Shown here: positions 46,148 to 55,931 of the stretch, in pieces
How the letters are laid out: every line of letters starts with the position of its first letter
Numbering within the stretch: position 1 is the stretch's first letter
Assembly: GCA_963969395.1 (NCBI GenBank)
Contig: OZ017799.1
Coordinates: forward strand, 2,544,501 to 2,608,500
Source: Pseudoscleropodium purum
Lineage: Eukaryota; Streptophyta; Bryopsida; Hypnales; Brachytheciaceae
DNA: 64,000 nucleotides
Direction of reading: 5' to 3'
Notes under the pieces: model-generated
What the model saw: the letters and a program-made list of their open reading frames with translations, nothing else
What the model was told of the DNA's origin: nothing
Database searches by the model: none
Position numbers and translations under genes: made by a program

Positions 46148-48890
46148 AGAGCACATACCCTATATCCATGCTTAAACCCTAAATTGTTGTTTGCTTGTCC
46201 ATGCACAGAATGCTCTCATAGACTCTACTAAAGACAATGTGTCTAAAGAAGTAAAAGAGCCCATTCCCCAGTTGAGGTGCAAGAAGCAATGGGGGACCAT
46301 TTTGGAGAAGAAATCTTTAAGAAAAAAAATCATTGTGACACATGTGAAGTATGCTCGAGCTCTAAGAGAAGTTCACCTACCCAATGTCAATACACTATAT
46401 TGGAGTATCGTGTGATATATTGAAGCTAGATTATGGGTCTCTTAGCAACCCTGTGATACTAATGTAGTGTGAATAGGTGAAGAATACAGATAGTCAAGGA
46501 AACCCTATATATATTAAAGATGAGGAATTCATAGAGAATTTGTAGTTGCAATTGTTTAAAAAACAAGGCCCATCTAATTGGTATCTAGCAAGTTCCATTG
46601 CAATTGGACTAAAAACTCAAATTGTAGTCATTTTGTAGTTGAATTTTAGTAGTTTTGTAGTTGCAATCTAGTTGAAGTCTCAAGGAATTCTAGTTGTTTT
46701 GTAGTCGAACTCTAGTAGTTTTATAGTCACTATCTAATTTTTCTAGTCAAACTCTAGTTCTTTTCTAATTAAATTATGATTGTTTTCAAATTGTAGTCTA
46801 GTCATTTTGTAGTTGAATTGTAGTCAAGTTTAGATTATATGCAACTAGGCTTTGACACAATGGACTACACAGAGTATAGAATTGTCCACATCAACAACTA
46901 TAATGAATATTGAATGTAGAATACCTAACAATAATACTAAATGACAACTTTGTTACACTCATGTAATCCTATAGTTCATTCTATGCTTACTTTGCAACTA
47001 ACAGAATGTACATGTCAAATTCCATACAAATAAAAAGGAATACAGTTGTAGGACAATTGTATAGGACACTTAGTTGCACTTAGCCGGTTGCAACAGACAC
47101 ATTTTTCTTCTAGTGCTTTAAACACCATTCTTGTTTACAAATCCCATATGAGTTGTTTTACTTCCTACCACCCCACTTGTATAAAGATCTTTTCTTTACA
47201 TCCATGATATACATCCATCCATTTTCCTTTTTTTACAAGACATGTCACATGAGTACCCTTTCCTTATATTTTTCACATCTAGTTAGCGTTTAACCTTAGC
47301 CCACAATAACTTTCACTAACTTGCAATCAAACCGAAACCCCTTGCCAACATGGTAGTTGCATATTTTCTTGGACGTTGTACAAAATGCACCCGTGCATTT
47401 TTCAATGTCTTCCAAAACATCACCATCACATAGGACATTACTTTGTTCTACCAATGATATTTGTACATTTTCTAGAACATCCCACTCAATTCTACCTCCC
47501 ACAATAGTAGATTCTCTGACATGCTTATATCCTAAGAAACAATCTTATTTGCTACTATCATAAAAAAATAAGGCAAGTATCTTCTAGTACCAAGAGCCAT
47601 TGGCTTAATAAAGGCTAAGTTGATTTGTATGGAATATTAATAATTTCTCCTTTGATGATTCAAAATTTACATTCCTTTCCAAATCTCCACAAAAAATATG
47701 AATTTTTTTGGAATTAGCATTTGAAGTAATATCTTTAAAAATGAAAAAAAATATTCACAAACATATATATTACAAAAAAAAGAATGAAAGTAAAGGTCGT
47801 TTAAGTTTGACCACAAGATTAGAGTATCAACCCCTAAAGGTAGGAGACTATATTTTCACCAAAAACACTCCAAAATTGCCATTTCTGATACAAGCACCAA
47901 ATTTTAGATGAAATTTTTTTTGGACACATGTAACCATAGGATCTTGTAGTAAACTAGTTTGAAAAGATGTGGAAAAAATTTCAGAATTTTCCACTATGTA
48001 GATTGCAAGATATTAACATTTGAAGTGGCAAAAATCATTTTTTTGGCCCTATAAAAATATGGGCAGCTGCACTCCACAAAGTCATATTTGTATGAAAAAA
48101 TGTCCAAAATGGTGGTTACTCTTTAGATTCATTCTTCAAAGCAAGTTGGCTACATACTTGAAAATTTTTAGATCATTTGGAATTGCCCAACATATAGGGA
48201 AAAAATAGTAAGTAGAAAGAAGTACAAAGTGATTCAAAACCCTAAATTGTTGAGAGTTTAATTATAAAACTGAAAAATTCCAATTTCAAAAGTGGAAATA
48301 TGGTAATAAAAAATCTACATCATATGTTTTTACTTTTTTCAAAAAATATTAAAAATAGAGTTAAATAAAGGACTCCAAAGTTTAATTTCAAGTAAGGAAT
48401 CCCTAACTACCTACAAACTAGAACATCTCATAATTTTCATCTCGTAAATTGAAATGGAATGATTCAAAGCTTTCCACATACATATAAATCTAGAAAATCA
48501 ATTTCAAGTTTTCATTTTTTTTAAAAGCAATTTTTTAAGAATTTTTTGGACTGTTTGTCAAACATTGAAAATTACATATCATGCGATAACTTTTAACCAT
48601 GTAATCAAAAGTTATGAAAATTGTTAAGCTTTAAAGCTACTCCTTAGGGCACATGTTGTGTGAAAATTTGAGCAAAATAAAAATGAATTGCCCAAAATTG
48701 CTATGTTACCAAATAAAATGTAGTTTTAACCTTTAGGGGTTAATGACTCATCAAGTTTTGTCACAAAAATAAGATCCTAAACTTTTAAAAGAACCCTAAA
48801 ATTCTTTGCAATTTGTTGTAATAGGTAATACACTAAAACTAGAGTTTATAAAATCCAAGACTCTTTACTACTCCTTGCTTACAAACAATC
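46148..48890. other. Region without a recognisable gene
   Basis: Between about 46560 and 46850 a short degenerate word, TAGTTGAA..TAGT.TTTTGTAGT, recurs several times. Frames at 47296-47502 (-) and 47708-47911 (+) have no recognisable family. The last 1.5 kb before the LRR gene is AT-rich and empty and probably includes its 3' flank. Confidence 0.4.
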
Positions 48891-48895
48891 AAATA

Positions 48896-49123
48896 TCAAA
48901 CCTTGAAACTTAGATTTGTCAAAAATGGAAAGTTCTCTATTTCCTTTGGCAAGGTCAATAAGCTTGAACAGTCTTTCAAATCTAAAGTAGTCAAAGAATA
49001 CATGTTCCCCACTTCATTTGGCAAGGCCACCAAACTTGAACAATCTTTTGACTTAAATATGGTCAAAGAAGACAAGTTATCCAATTTTTTTGGCAAGGCC
49101 ACCAAGTTCGAATACCCATTCAA
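48896..49123 (-). pseudogene. Out-of-frame LRR remnant downstream of the NLR stop
   Basis: About three more 24-residue LRR units (SNLVALPKKL, CSSLVALPNEV, CSSLLTLPKEI) lie just past the NLR stop at 49164-49162, in a different frame. The two are separated by a run of nine A on the coding strand (near 49132-49143). The coding region once ended near 48896 and has been shortened by a nonsense change and a homopolymer slip. Confidence 0.65.
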
Positions 49124-49161
49124 CTTGAGAGTGATTTTTTTTTAAATTCTATTTCCTTTGG

Positions 49162-52100
49162 CTATGCTACCAAGCTTGAACACCCCCCTAAATCTAGAGT
49201 GATCAAGGAAGATAAGTTCCTCACTTCCTTCGGCAAAAATACTAAGCTTGAACATCCACTCAAATCTAGAATGGTCAAAGAAGACAAGTTCCCCACTTCC
49301 ATTGGCAAAACCTCCAAACTTAAACAATCTTTGAATACGAGGATGGTCAAAGAAGACAAGTTCCCAACTTCCTTTGGCAAGGCCAACAAGCTTGAACAAT
49401 TTCTTAACCTAAAACTAGTCAAAGAAGATAAGTTCCCCACTTCCTTCGGCAAGACCACCAAGTTTGAACACCCACTCAATCTAAAAGTCATCAAAGAGGA
49501 TAAGTTTCCTACTTCCTTTGGTAAGGCCATCAACCTTGAACACTCACCCAAATCTAGAGAGGTCAAAGAAGACAAGTTCCCAACTTCCTTTGGCAAGGCC
49601 AATAACCTTGAACATCCCCACATATTGAGAGTGGTCAGAGAAGACAAGTTTCCTATTTCTTTCGGTAAGGCCTCCAAGCTTGAACAGTCTTTCAACACAA
49701 GGGTGGTTAAAGAAGACAAATTCCCTACTTCCATTGGCAAGGCCATCAAGCTTGAACACCCCCACATATTGAGAGTTGTCAAAGAAGATAAATTTCCCAC
49801 TTTCTTTGGCAAGGTTACTAAGCTTGAACATCCACCCAAATCTAGAATGGTCAAAGAAGATAAGTTTCCCACTTCTTTTGGCAAGGCCTCCAAGCTTGAA
49901 CAATCCTTCAACACGAGGATAGTCAAAGAAGACAAGTTCTTGACTTCCTTTGGCAAGACCAACAAGCTTGAACATCCCCACATATTGAGAGTCATCAAGG
50001 AAAACAAATTCCCCACTTCCTTGGGCAAGGCCTCCAAACTTGAACAATCTTTCAATATGAGAATGGTCAAGGAAGACAAATTCCCCACTTCCATTGGCAA
50101 GGCCAACAAACTTGAACAGTCTTCTAGCACGAGGATGGTTAAAGAAGACAAGTTCCCCACTTTCTTTGGCAAGGTTACTAAGCTTGAACACCCACCCAAA
50201 TCTAGAGTGGTCAAAGAGGATAAGTTTCCTACTTCTTTTGGCAAGGCCTCCAAGCTTGAACAATCTTTCAACACAAGGATGGTTAAGGAAGACAAGTTCT
50301 CCACTTTCTTTGACAAGGTTACTAAGCTTGAACACCCACCCAAATCTAAAGTGGTTAAAGAGGATAAATTTCCCACTTCTTTTGGCAAGGCTTCCAAGCT
50401 TGAACAATCTTTCAACACGAGGTCGGTTAAAAAAGACAAGCTTCCGACTTCCTTTGGCAAGGCCAACAAGCTTGAACAATTTCTTAACCTAAAACTAGTC
50501 AAGGAAGACAAGCTCCCTATTTCCTTTGGCAAGACCAATAACCTTGAACACCCACTCAATCTGAGGGTCATCAAGAAAGACAAATTCCCTACTTCTTTCG
50601 GTAAGGCCTCCAAGCTTGAACATTCACCCAAATCTAAAGAAGTCAAAGAAAATAGATTCCCCACTTCCTTTGGCAAGACCATCAAGCTTGAACACCCCCA
50701 CATATTGAGAGTTGTCAAAGAAGATAAATTTCCCACTTTCTTTGGCAAGGTTACTAAGCTTGAACATCCACTCAAATCTAGAGTGGTCAAAGAAGATAAG
50801 TTTCCCACTTCTTTTGGCAAGGCCTCCAAGCTTGAACAATCCTTCAATATGAGGATGGTCAAAGAAGACAAGTTCTCGACTTCCTTTGGCAAGACCAACA
50901 AGCTTGAACATCCCCACATATTGAGAGTTGTCAAGGAAAACAAATTCCCCACTTCCTTGGGCAAGGCCTCCAAACTTGAACAATCTTTCAATATGAGAAT
51001 GGTCAAGGAAGACAAATTCCCCACTTCCATTGGCAAGGCCAATAAGCTTGAACAGTCTTCTAGCACAAGGATGGTTAAGGAAGACAAGTTCCCCACTTTT
51101 TTTGGCAAGGTTACTAAGCTTGAACACCCACCCAAATCTAGAGTGGTCAAAGAGGATAAGTTTCCTACTTCTTTTGGCAAGGCCTCCAAGCTTGAACAAT
51201 CTTTCAACACGAGGATGGTCAAAGAAGACAAGTTTCCAACTTCTTTTGGCAAGGCCAACAAGTTTGAACAATTTCTTAATCTAAAACTGGTCAAAGACGA
51301 TAAGTTCCCCACTTCCTTTGGTAAGGCCAACAAGTTTGAACACCCACTCAACCTAAGGGTCATCAAAGAAGACAAGTTTCCTACTTCTTTTGGTAAGGCC
51401 AACAAGCTTGAACACTCACCCAAATCTAGAGAGGTCAAGAAAGATAAGTTCTCTACTTCCTTTGGCAAGGTCACCAAACTCGAACACCCCCACATACTGA
51501 GAGTAGTCAAAGAAGACAAGTTTCCTACTTCTTTAGGCAAGGCCTCCAAGCTTGAACAGTCTTTCAATACGAAGGTGGTCAAGGAAGACAAATTCCCTAC
51601 TTCCATTGGCAAATCCAACAAGCTTGAACAGTCTTCCAACATGAGGGTGGTCAAGTTAGACAAGTTCCCCACTTCAATTGGCAAGGCCTCCAAATTTGAA
51701 CATCCAACTAAATTGAGAGTTTTCAAAGAAGATAAATTTCCCACTTCCTTCGGCAAGGCCACCAAACATGAACAATCTCTCAATATGAAGGTGGTTAAGG
51801 CAAACAAGTTCCCCATTTCCTTTGGCAAAGCTACCAAGCTTGAACTTCCACCTATAGAGAGGATGTGCAAGGAAGATAAGTTCCACACTTCTTTTGGCAA
51901 TGTCGCCAAGCTTGAACACCCCCACATATAGAGAGTAGTCAAGGAAGACAAGTTCCCGACTTCCTTTGGCAAGGCCACCAAGGTTGAGCACCCACTTAAA
52001 TCTAAAGTGGTTAAAGAAGATAAATTCCCTACTTCCTTTGGCAAGGCTAACAAGCTTGAACATCCACTCAAATTTAAAATAGTCAAGGAAGACAAACTTT

Positions 52101-52230
52101 CCACTTCCTTTGGCAAGGCTAACAAGCTTGAACACCCACTCAAATTTAGAGTAGTCAAGGAAGACAAACTTTCCACTTCCTTTGGCAATGTTGCCAAGCT
52201 AGTGCAAAAACTAAGATTTAATCTCAATAG
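49162..52230. repeat. 72-bp coding tandem repeat with 936-bp higher-order duplication
   Basis: The LRR exon is a DNA tandem array of 72-bp units. Landmarks repeat at 936 bp, which is 13 units: for example 49771 and 50707, and 50185 and 51121. So a block from about 49.7 to 50.64 kb has been duplicated to about 50.64-51.57 kb. Because the unit length is divisible by three and lacks stops in several frames, long antisense frames (for example 49199-51931) appear. Confidence 0.85.
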
Positions 52231-52581
52231 AATATTGCTTGATGCAAATTTGTTTGGTAATTGCTCAAGGAATCCAAGCCCTATGAGATCTAGAATCTTT
52301 AGTGATGCACAAGTACCACAAAGATCTAATATCCTCTTCTTCAAGGTAACTGCAATATTTGATGGAAGTGTACGTGGCAATGCATTTGAATTTTGAGATA
52401 TTCCTATTATAATTGCCTCCAATTTAGAACATTGTAAAGCTATTTGTAGTAATAAGCCAAAGTTGTCAATATGAGCTTTAGAATTGCCCAAAGCACTCAC
52501 CAAAATCAATACACGAAGTTTTTCAAAATCAAAACTTTGGTCTTCTTTAACCAAAGGAAAATGATGGTTCATAGTCTCTTG
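49162..52581 (-). CDS. NLR exon 4: LRR domain of about 42 repeats
   Basis: About 90 linker residues (FDFEKLRVLILVSALG, then LKILDLIGLGFLEQLP) lead into some 42 tandem LRRs of 24 residues with consensus LPKEVGNLSSLTTLDLSGCSSLVA. They are encoded by near-identical 72-bp units. The acceptor giving an open frame is TTTCTTAG at 52584-52582, which then reads QETMNHHF. A CAG acceptor 30 nt upstream (exon from 52611) leaves TAG in frame. The stop at 49164-49162 (GCA TAG CCA, where Leu-Pro is expected) is probably a nonsense change in the next repeat. Confidence 0.8.
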   Translation of the reverse strand, partial: QETMNHHFPLVKEDQSFDFEKLRVLILVSALGNSKAHIDNFGLLLQIALQCSKLEAIIIGISQNSNALPRTLPSNIAVTLKKRILDLCGTCASLKILDLIGLGFLEQLPNKFASSNILLRLNLSFCTSLATLPKEVESLSSLTTLNLSGCSSLLALPKEVESLSSLTILNLSGCSSLLALPKEVGNLSSLTTLDLSGCSTLVALPKEVGNLSSLTTLYMWGCSSLATLPKEVWNLSSLHILSIGGSSSLVALPKEMGNLFALTTFILRDCSCLVALPKEVGNLSSLKTLNLVGCSNLEALPIEVGNLSNLTTLMLEDCSSLLDLPMEVGNLSSLTTFVLKDCSSLEALPKEVGNLSSLTTLSMWGCSSLVTLPKEVENLSFLTSLDLGECSSLLALPKEVGNLSSLMTLRLSGCSNLLALPKEVGNLSSLTSFRLRNCSNLLALPKEVGNLSSLTILVLKDCSSLEALPKEVGNLSSLTTLDLGGCSSLVTLPKKVGNLSSLTILVLEDCSSLLALPMEVGNLSSLTILILKDCSSLEALPKEVGNLFSLTTLNMWGCSSLLVLPKEVENLSSLTILILKDCSSLEALPKEVGNLSSLTTLDLSGCSSLVTLPKKVGNLSSLTTLNMWGCSSLMVLPKEVGNLFSLTSLDLGECSSLEALPKEVGNLSFLMTLRLSGCSRLLVLPKEIGSLSSLTSFRLRNCSSLLALPKEVGSLSFLTDLVLKDCSSLEALPKEVGNLSSLTTLDLGGCSSLVTLSKKVENLSSLTILVLKDCSSLEALPKEVGNLSSLTTLDLGGCSSLVTLPKKVGNLSSLTILVLEDCSSLLALPMEVGNLSSLTILILKDCSSLEALPKEVGNLFSLMTLNMWGCSSLLVLPKEVKNLSSLTILVLKDCSSLEALPKEVGNLSSLTILDLGGCSSLVTLPKKVGNLSSLTTLNMWGCSSLMALPMEVGNLSSLTTLVLKDCSSLEALPKEIGNLSSLTTLNMWGCSRLLALPKEVGNLSSLTSLDLGECSRLMALPKEVGNLSSLMTFRLSGCSNLVVLPKEVGNLSSLTSFRLRNCSSLLALPKEVGNLSSLTILVFKDCLSLEVLPMEVGNLSSLTILDLSGCSSLVFLPKEVRNLSSLITLDLGGCSSLVA

Positions 52582-55500
52582 CTAAGAAATACCTTCGAGA
52601 ACATCAGAATCCTGCATTAAAAAATTTGTATTAGAATGTATTACACCTTCATATAGTAACTTCAAATGATAATTGATTTTTTTGACATATCTCAAAAGTT
52701 ACGATTCTTAAAATATTACGGGTTTGAATATTCAATAATTGTATTTAAATACATGTTATGCATGCTTAGTTTCACATTGGCACTATTAGAATATTACCTT
52801 GCTTGTAAATCCACTTTCTGGTATCATCGATTCTTTCCAAATTCTTGTACCATTAGCAATCCTTCGTCCCATATCACGTAGTTGATCATGCATTTCTAAA
52901 ATATCATCATCTTTGTTGAGCTTCAATAATGACATGTCAATCAATCCATCCAATTCCTTCCTTGGAAAGGTGCCACCTTTGGACCACATGGATAAGAACA
53001 TTTCTTTTAATATGCCAGATGGATATACATCTCTACAAAAGAAACAAGCTACATCCAAAAACATCCTCTTTTCAACACCATCATTCAATCCATCATAGCT
53101 TATTTTCAAGGTGTTAAAAATTTCTTCATCACCATCCAAATTCCTTCCTCTTGCCATTCTTTGTAATGCTCGTTCCCAACTTCGCAACCTTTCTTTGTGA
53201 TGGAGAAATGCACCCATCACTTTCAAGCTCAAAGGCAAGCCTTTGCAAGCTTTCACAACATGCGTGCGTAAATCCTCAAAGTCCGCTGATAGAGGAGCTA
53301 AACCCCAAGAAAGGTGAGTGGTGAAAAGAGTTGTTGCTACCTTTTCATCCAACAATTCAACATCCAACCTTCCCTCAATGCTTACAAATGATTTTATTGT
53401 ACTCCAGTTGCGTGTTGTGAGAATTATTGAGGACCCTTTGCTAGCTTCCATAATGTCTTTTGGTACCACATCATGCACTTGAGCTTCATCCTTGATATCA
53501 TCCAAAATTAAAAGAACTTTTTTTTCAACCAAGAGTTCTTTCATCATCTTTAGGGCATCTTCAAAATTCTTGGGCTTTTGATCTTTTCCAAGTTTTGGTA
53601 ATACCTCGCACAATATCTCATACGAACTTTTGTTTTTGGATTCTACAATAAAACATGATTCTTGGTATGAAGAGTTCATTGTCATGTCATCAAATATTGC
53701 CTTCGCTAATGTGGTCTTGCCAATTCCACCCATACCAACAATACCTATATAGTTCATCTTCAATAGCCCTTTGGCTTTAGATAATTGATGATCTAAATTT
53801 AGAGGTGCAATTGGTTCATCCACCTGTACAAATACAAGTCATATTTACTTAAATCTTTTTTATATAAAAATGCAACACTATATTTCAAATCATGAATGTG
53901 AATTCTCAAAAAGAAATACAAAAAGAAAACATCAAGAAATAAGTTTTGTATTTCAACAATTTCATACCTTTGGAACATAGTCTACGATGAACTTAGGATC
54001 TATTAAGGTACAAGGTGAACCATATTGTGGAATCATTGTGCATGAATAGGTTCCTTTCAAAAAAGATTTCTTCAATCTTGTGAGCCTTTCACAAATGTTG
54101 GAAAATGTTGGTCGTTGAAGAGGGTCTTGAGACCAACATTCTTGGATTAAGTTGGTGAGTTCTTCACAATTGTTGGGGAGGTCTGGTCGTAAGTTTTTAT
54201 TGCCCGCACCATGTGTACTAGATATTTGATTATAAAAAGCTTTGGGCTTCAAACCTGAGTATGGAACCTTTCCCGATAAAATCTCTGAGCATATCATGGC
54301 ATATGACCACACATCAGCTTGGAAAGGATACAATGGAGTTTTACTTCCTTTGATCATTTCAGGGGACATATATCCTCGTGTTCTGATTGTATACTTTGAT
54401 GGTTTAGGATTCTTTGGATTATTGCACACCTCCAATTGAGAAATTCCATAATCAGTCAATTTGAATATGCGACAAGGATCCAAATCCTCCATTGATATTG
54501 AACTTGCCAACACATTATCAGGTTTCAAGTCAAGATGAGCAACTTGCATGTCATGAAGGTAATACACACCCTTGGCAATTTGGTGCATGATGTCAATTGC
54601 AAGATGATAGGGCAAAGGTCTCTTTTCATTCTTCAATATCGTGGACAAGCTTGATTCCATAAGTTCCATCACTAAATACATCTTAACTATTTTATCTTCC
54701 TCAACAATCTCATCAAGATTTTTGTTAGTCCCACAACCAACAAATTGGACAAGATTGGGATGGTTCAAGCCTGCCAAAATGCCAGGCTCTTTTAGAGACT
54801 TGATGAGAAATTCAACATCCCCTTTCAATACTTTAGTGGCACATGGAAGGCCTAACCAATTTGATGTGTGAACTCCTGCACCTATTTGATTCATTAATTG
54901 TGGTGTCTTGAAATCGTTTAGAACCTCCAATGCATCTAAGTCTCCACCATCAACTCGATCCAAATTTCTAAGTCGCAATAATAGATGGCGCGCTATTTCA
55001 AAATCCTCTGATACTTCTCCTTCAGGTACAAGTTCAAGCTTCCTTTTCAAAAATATTCTATCTTCAAAGACTTGTTCATAGGTAGTAGCATCAAACTGAA
55101 TAGGTAAGATATCATTCGATTGATTTGGATGGTGAAATAAGTATATGTCACATGCTGTATCATAACAACACTTTAAATCTAAAAGTAACTCACGAAAAGT
55201 TTCTTTGTTTTGGAGTTGAAATACAGCCAAATGACACCATTGATCTTGTTCAATGCAATTCTTTCCTAGAATCTCTACTTTCTTTTGAAGATAGCACAAC
55301 TCTTCAAAAATAGATTGGAACTTGAGATCCTTAGTAGCACTTGACAACATCTTGTTGATTCCCTTCATGGCTAGTAAGAATTTGCCAAAAAGATGTACAC
55401 ATTGGTTTTTATTCAAGACTTTCTTCTTTGCAGATGCTTCTATATCCTTCAAGCATTTCTCAATTCTTGGTATATCATTGCATAGTCTTTTAGAATGCTC

Positions 55501-55931
55501 ACTTTGCACTTGTAAGAAATCTTTGCCTTTCCTGCAAAGTATTTAATATATATAGTCAATGAGATATCTTGATGGAATGTACAAAGAACAATTAACCTGT
55601 GATATTTGAATAATCTAACCAAATATGCTCTACAAATGAACCTTCATTGAACATTTTAAATAGAGTTGCCTATCTATTGAAATTAGGATATACATTTCTT
55701 AGTTTGATCATATACATAAATCAAGCAAGACTAGTAAAGTTCTAAATAAGTCAAATAGAAAACTATACAAGGAACTTAATAATTTGAGCAATATAGAATT
55801 CTAGCATGTACTTTTCAATCACCAACACTTAATAATAATTATACTCACCAAGTAGACCATGCAATACCCATGTATTTCCAAAAGGTTGCCATTGTGAAGA
55901 AGCTAGCCATCCACATCAAAAAGTGCCCCAT
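49162..55931 (-). CDS. Kinase-NB-ARC-LRR (bryophyte PNL-type) immune receptor, gene model
   Basis: Proposed exons on the minus strand: 55931-55849, 55531-53968, 53823-52798 and 52581 (or 52611) to 49162, each junction with GT and AG and phases that fit. The product would be about 2030 residues: an N-terminal helical region, protein kinase, NB-ARC nucleotide switch and about 42 LRRs. Such NLRs act inside the cell as pathogen sensors. Kinase-NBS-LRR fusions are the PNL class described in mosses. The long open frames stand out among decayed neighbours, so selection has probably kept the gene until recently. Doubts: exon 1 is inferred from splice sites, an in-frame TAG lies at the LRR exon start, and the 3' end is truncated. 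It could be a very young pseudogene. Confidence 0.75.
52798..53823 (-). CDS. NLR exon 3: NB-ARC domain
   Basis: Joined in phase after a TTTGTACAG acceptor (144-bp intron). All the NB-ARC landmarks are present in order: P-loop GMGGIGKTTLAKAIF, kinase-2 KVLLILDDIKD, RNBS-B GSSIILTTRN, GLPL in CKGLPLSLKVMG, RNBS-D MFLDVACFFC and MHD in LEMHDQLRDMG. Walker A lysine, kinase-2 aspartates and MHD are intact, so ATP/ADP switching should work. It ends at AAG|GTAATA. The next intron is 186 bp, or 216 bp with the downstream acceptor. Confidence 0.88.
53968..55531 (-). CDS. NLR exon 2: HeLo/MLKL-like helical region and protein kinase
   Basis: The exon opens after a TTTGCAG acceptor and closes at AAG|GTATGA. 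The first 150 residues are helical with NKNQCVHLFGKFL and a Leu-rich pattern, like the N-terminal region of DUF1221/plant MLKL-type kinases (weak, from pattern only). The kinase follows, numbered in the full model: Gly loop at about 244-253 (IGAGVHTSNW), the ATP lysine in CATKVL at 261, HLDLKPDN at 360-367, DYG at 388-390 and SPE at 417-419. HRD is HLD and DFG is DYG, but the catalytic Asp, Lys and Asn and the metal-binding Asp are present, so activity is possible. ADVWSYAMICSEIL and CWSQDPLQRPTF complete the C-lobe, which is of the TKL/Ser-Thr type. Confidence 0.8.
55849..55931 (-). CDS. NLR exon 1: hydrophobic N-terminus
   Basis: ATG 55931 follows an in-frame TAG and opens 28 codons rich in Met, Phe and Trp (MGHFLMWMASFF...). 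They end in a GTGAGT donor at 55848, and the split codon TG|G joins exon 2 in phase. The stretch is hydrophobic and could be a membrane-associating segment; it lacks the Ser/Thr expected at position 6 for N-myristoylation. Downstream in-frame ATGs at 55916, 55910 and 55892 are alternative starts. Assigned by splice-site reasoning only. Confidence 0.5.

Noticed and set aside
49199..51931. A 910-codon antisense frame opposite the LRR exon
   Set aside because: It is a by-product of a stop-free 72-bp unit, has a 24-residue period that mirrors the LRRs, and lies opposite a clearly conserved LRR domain.
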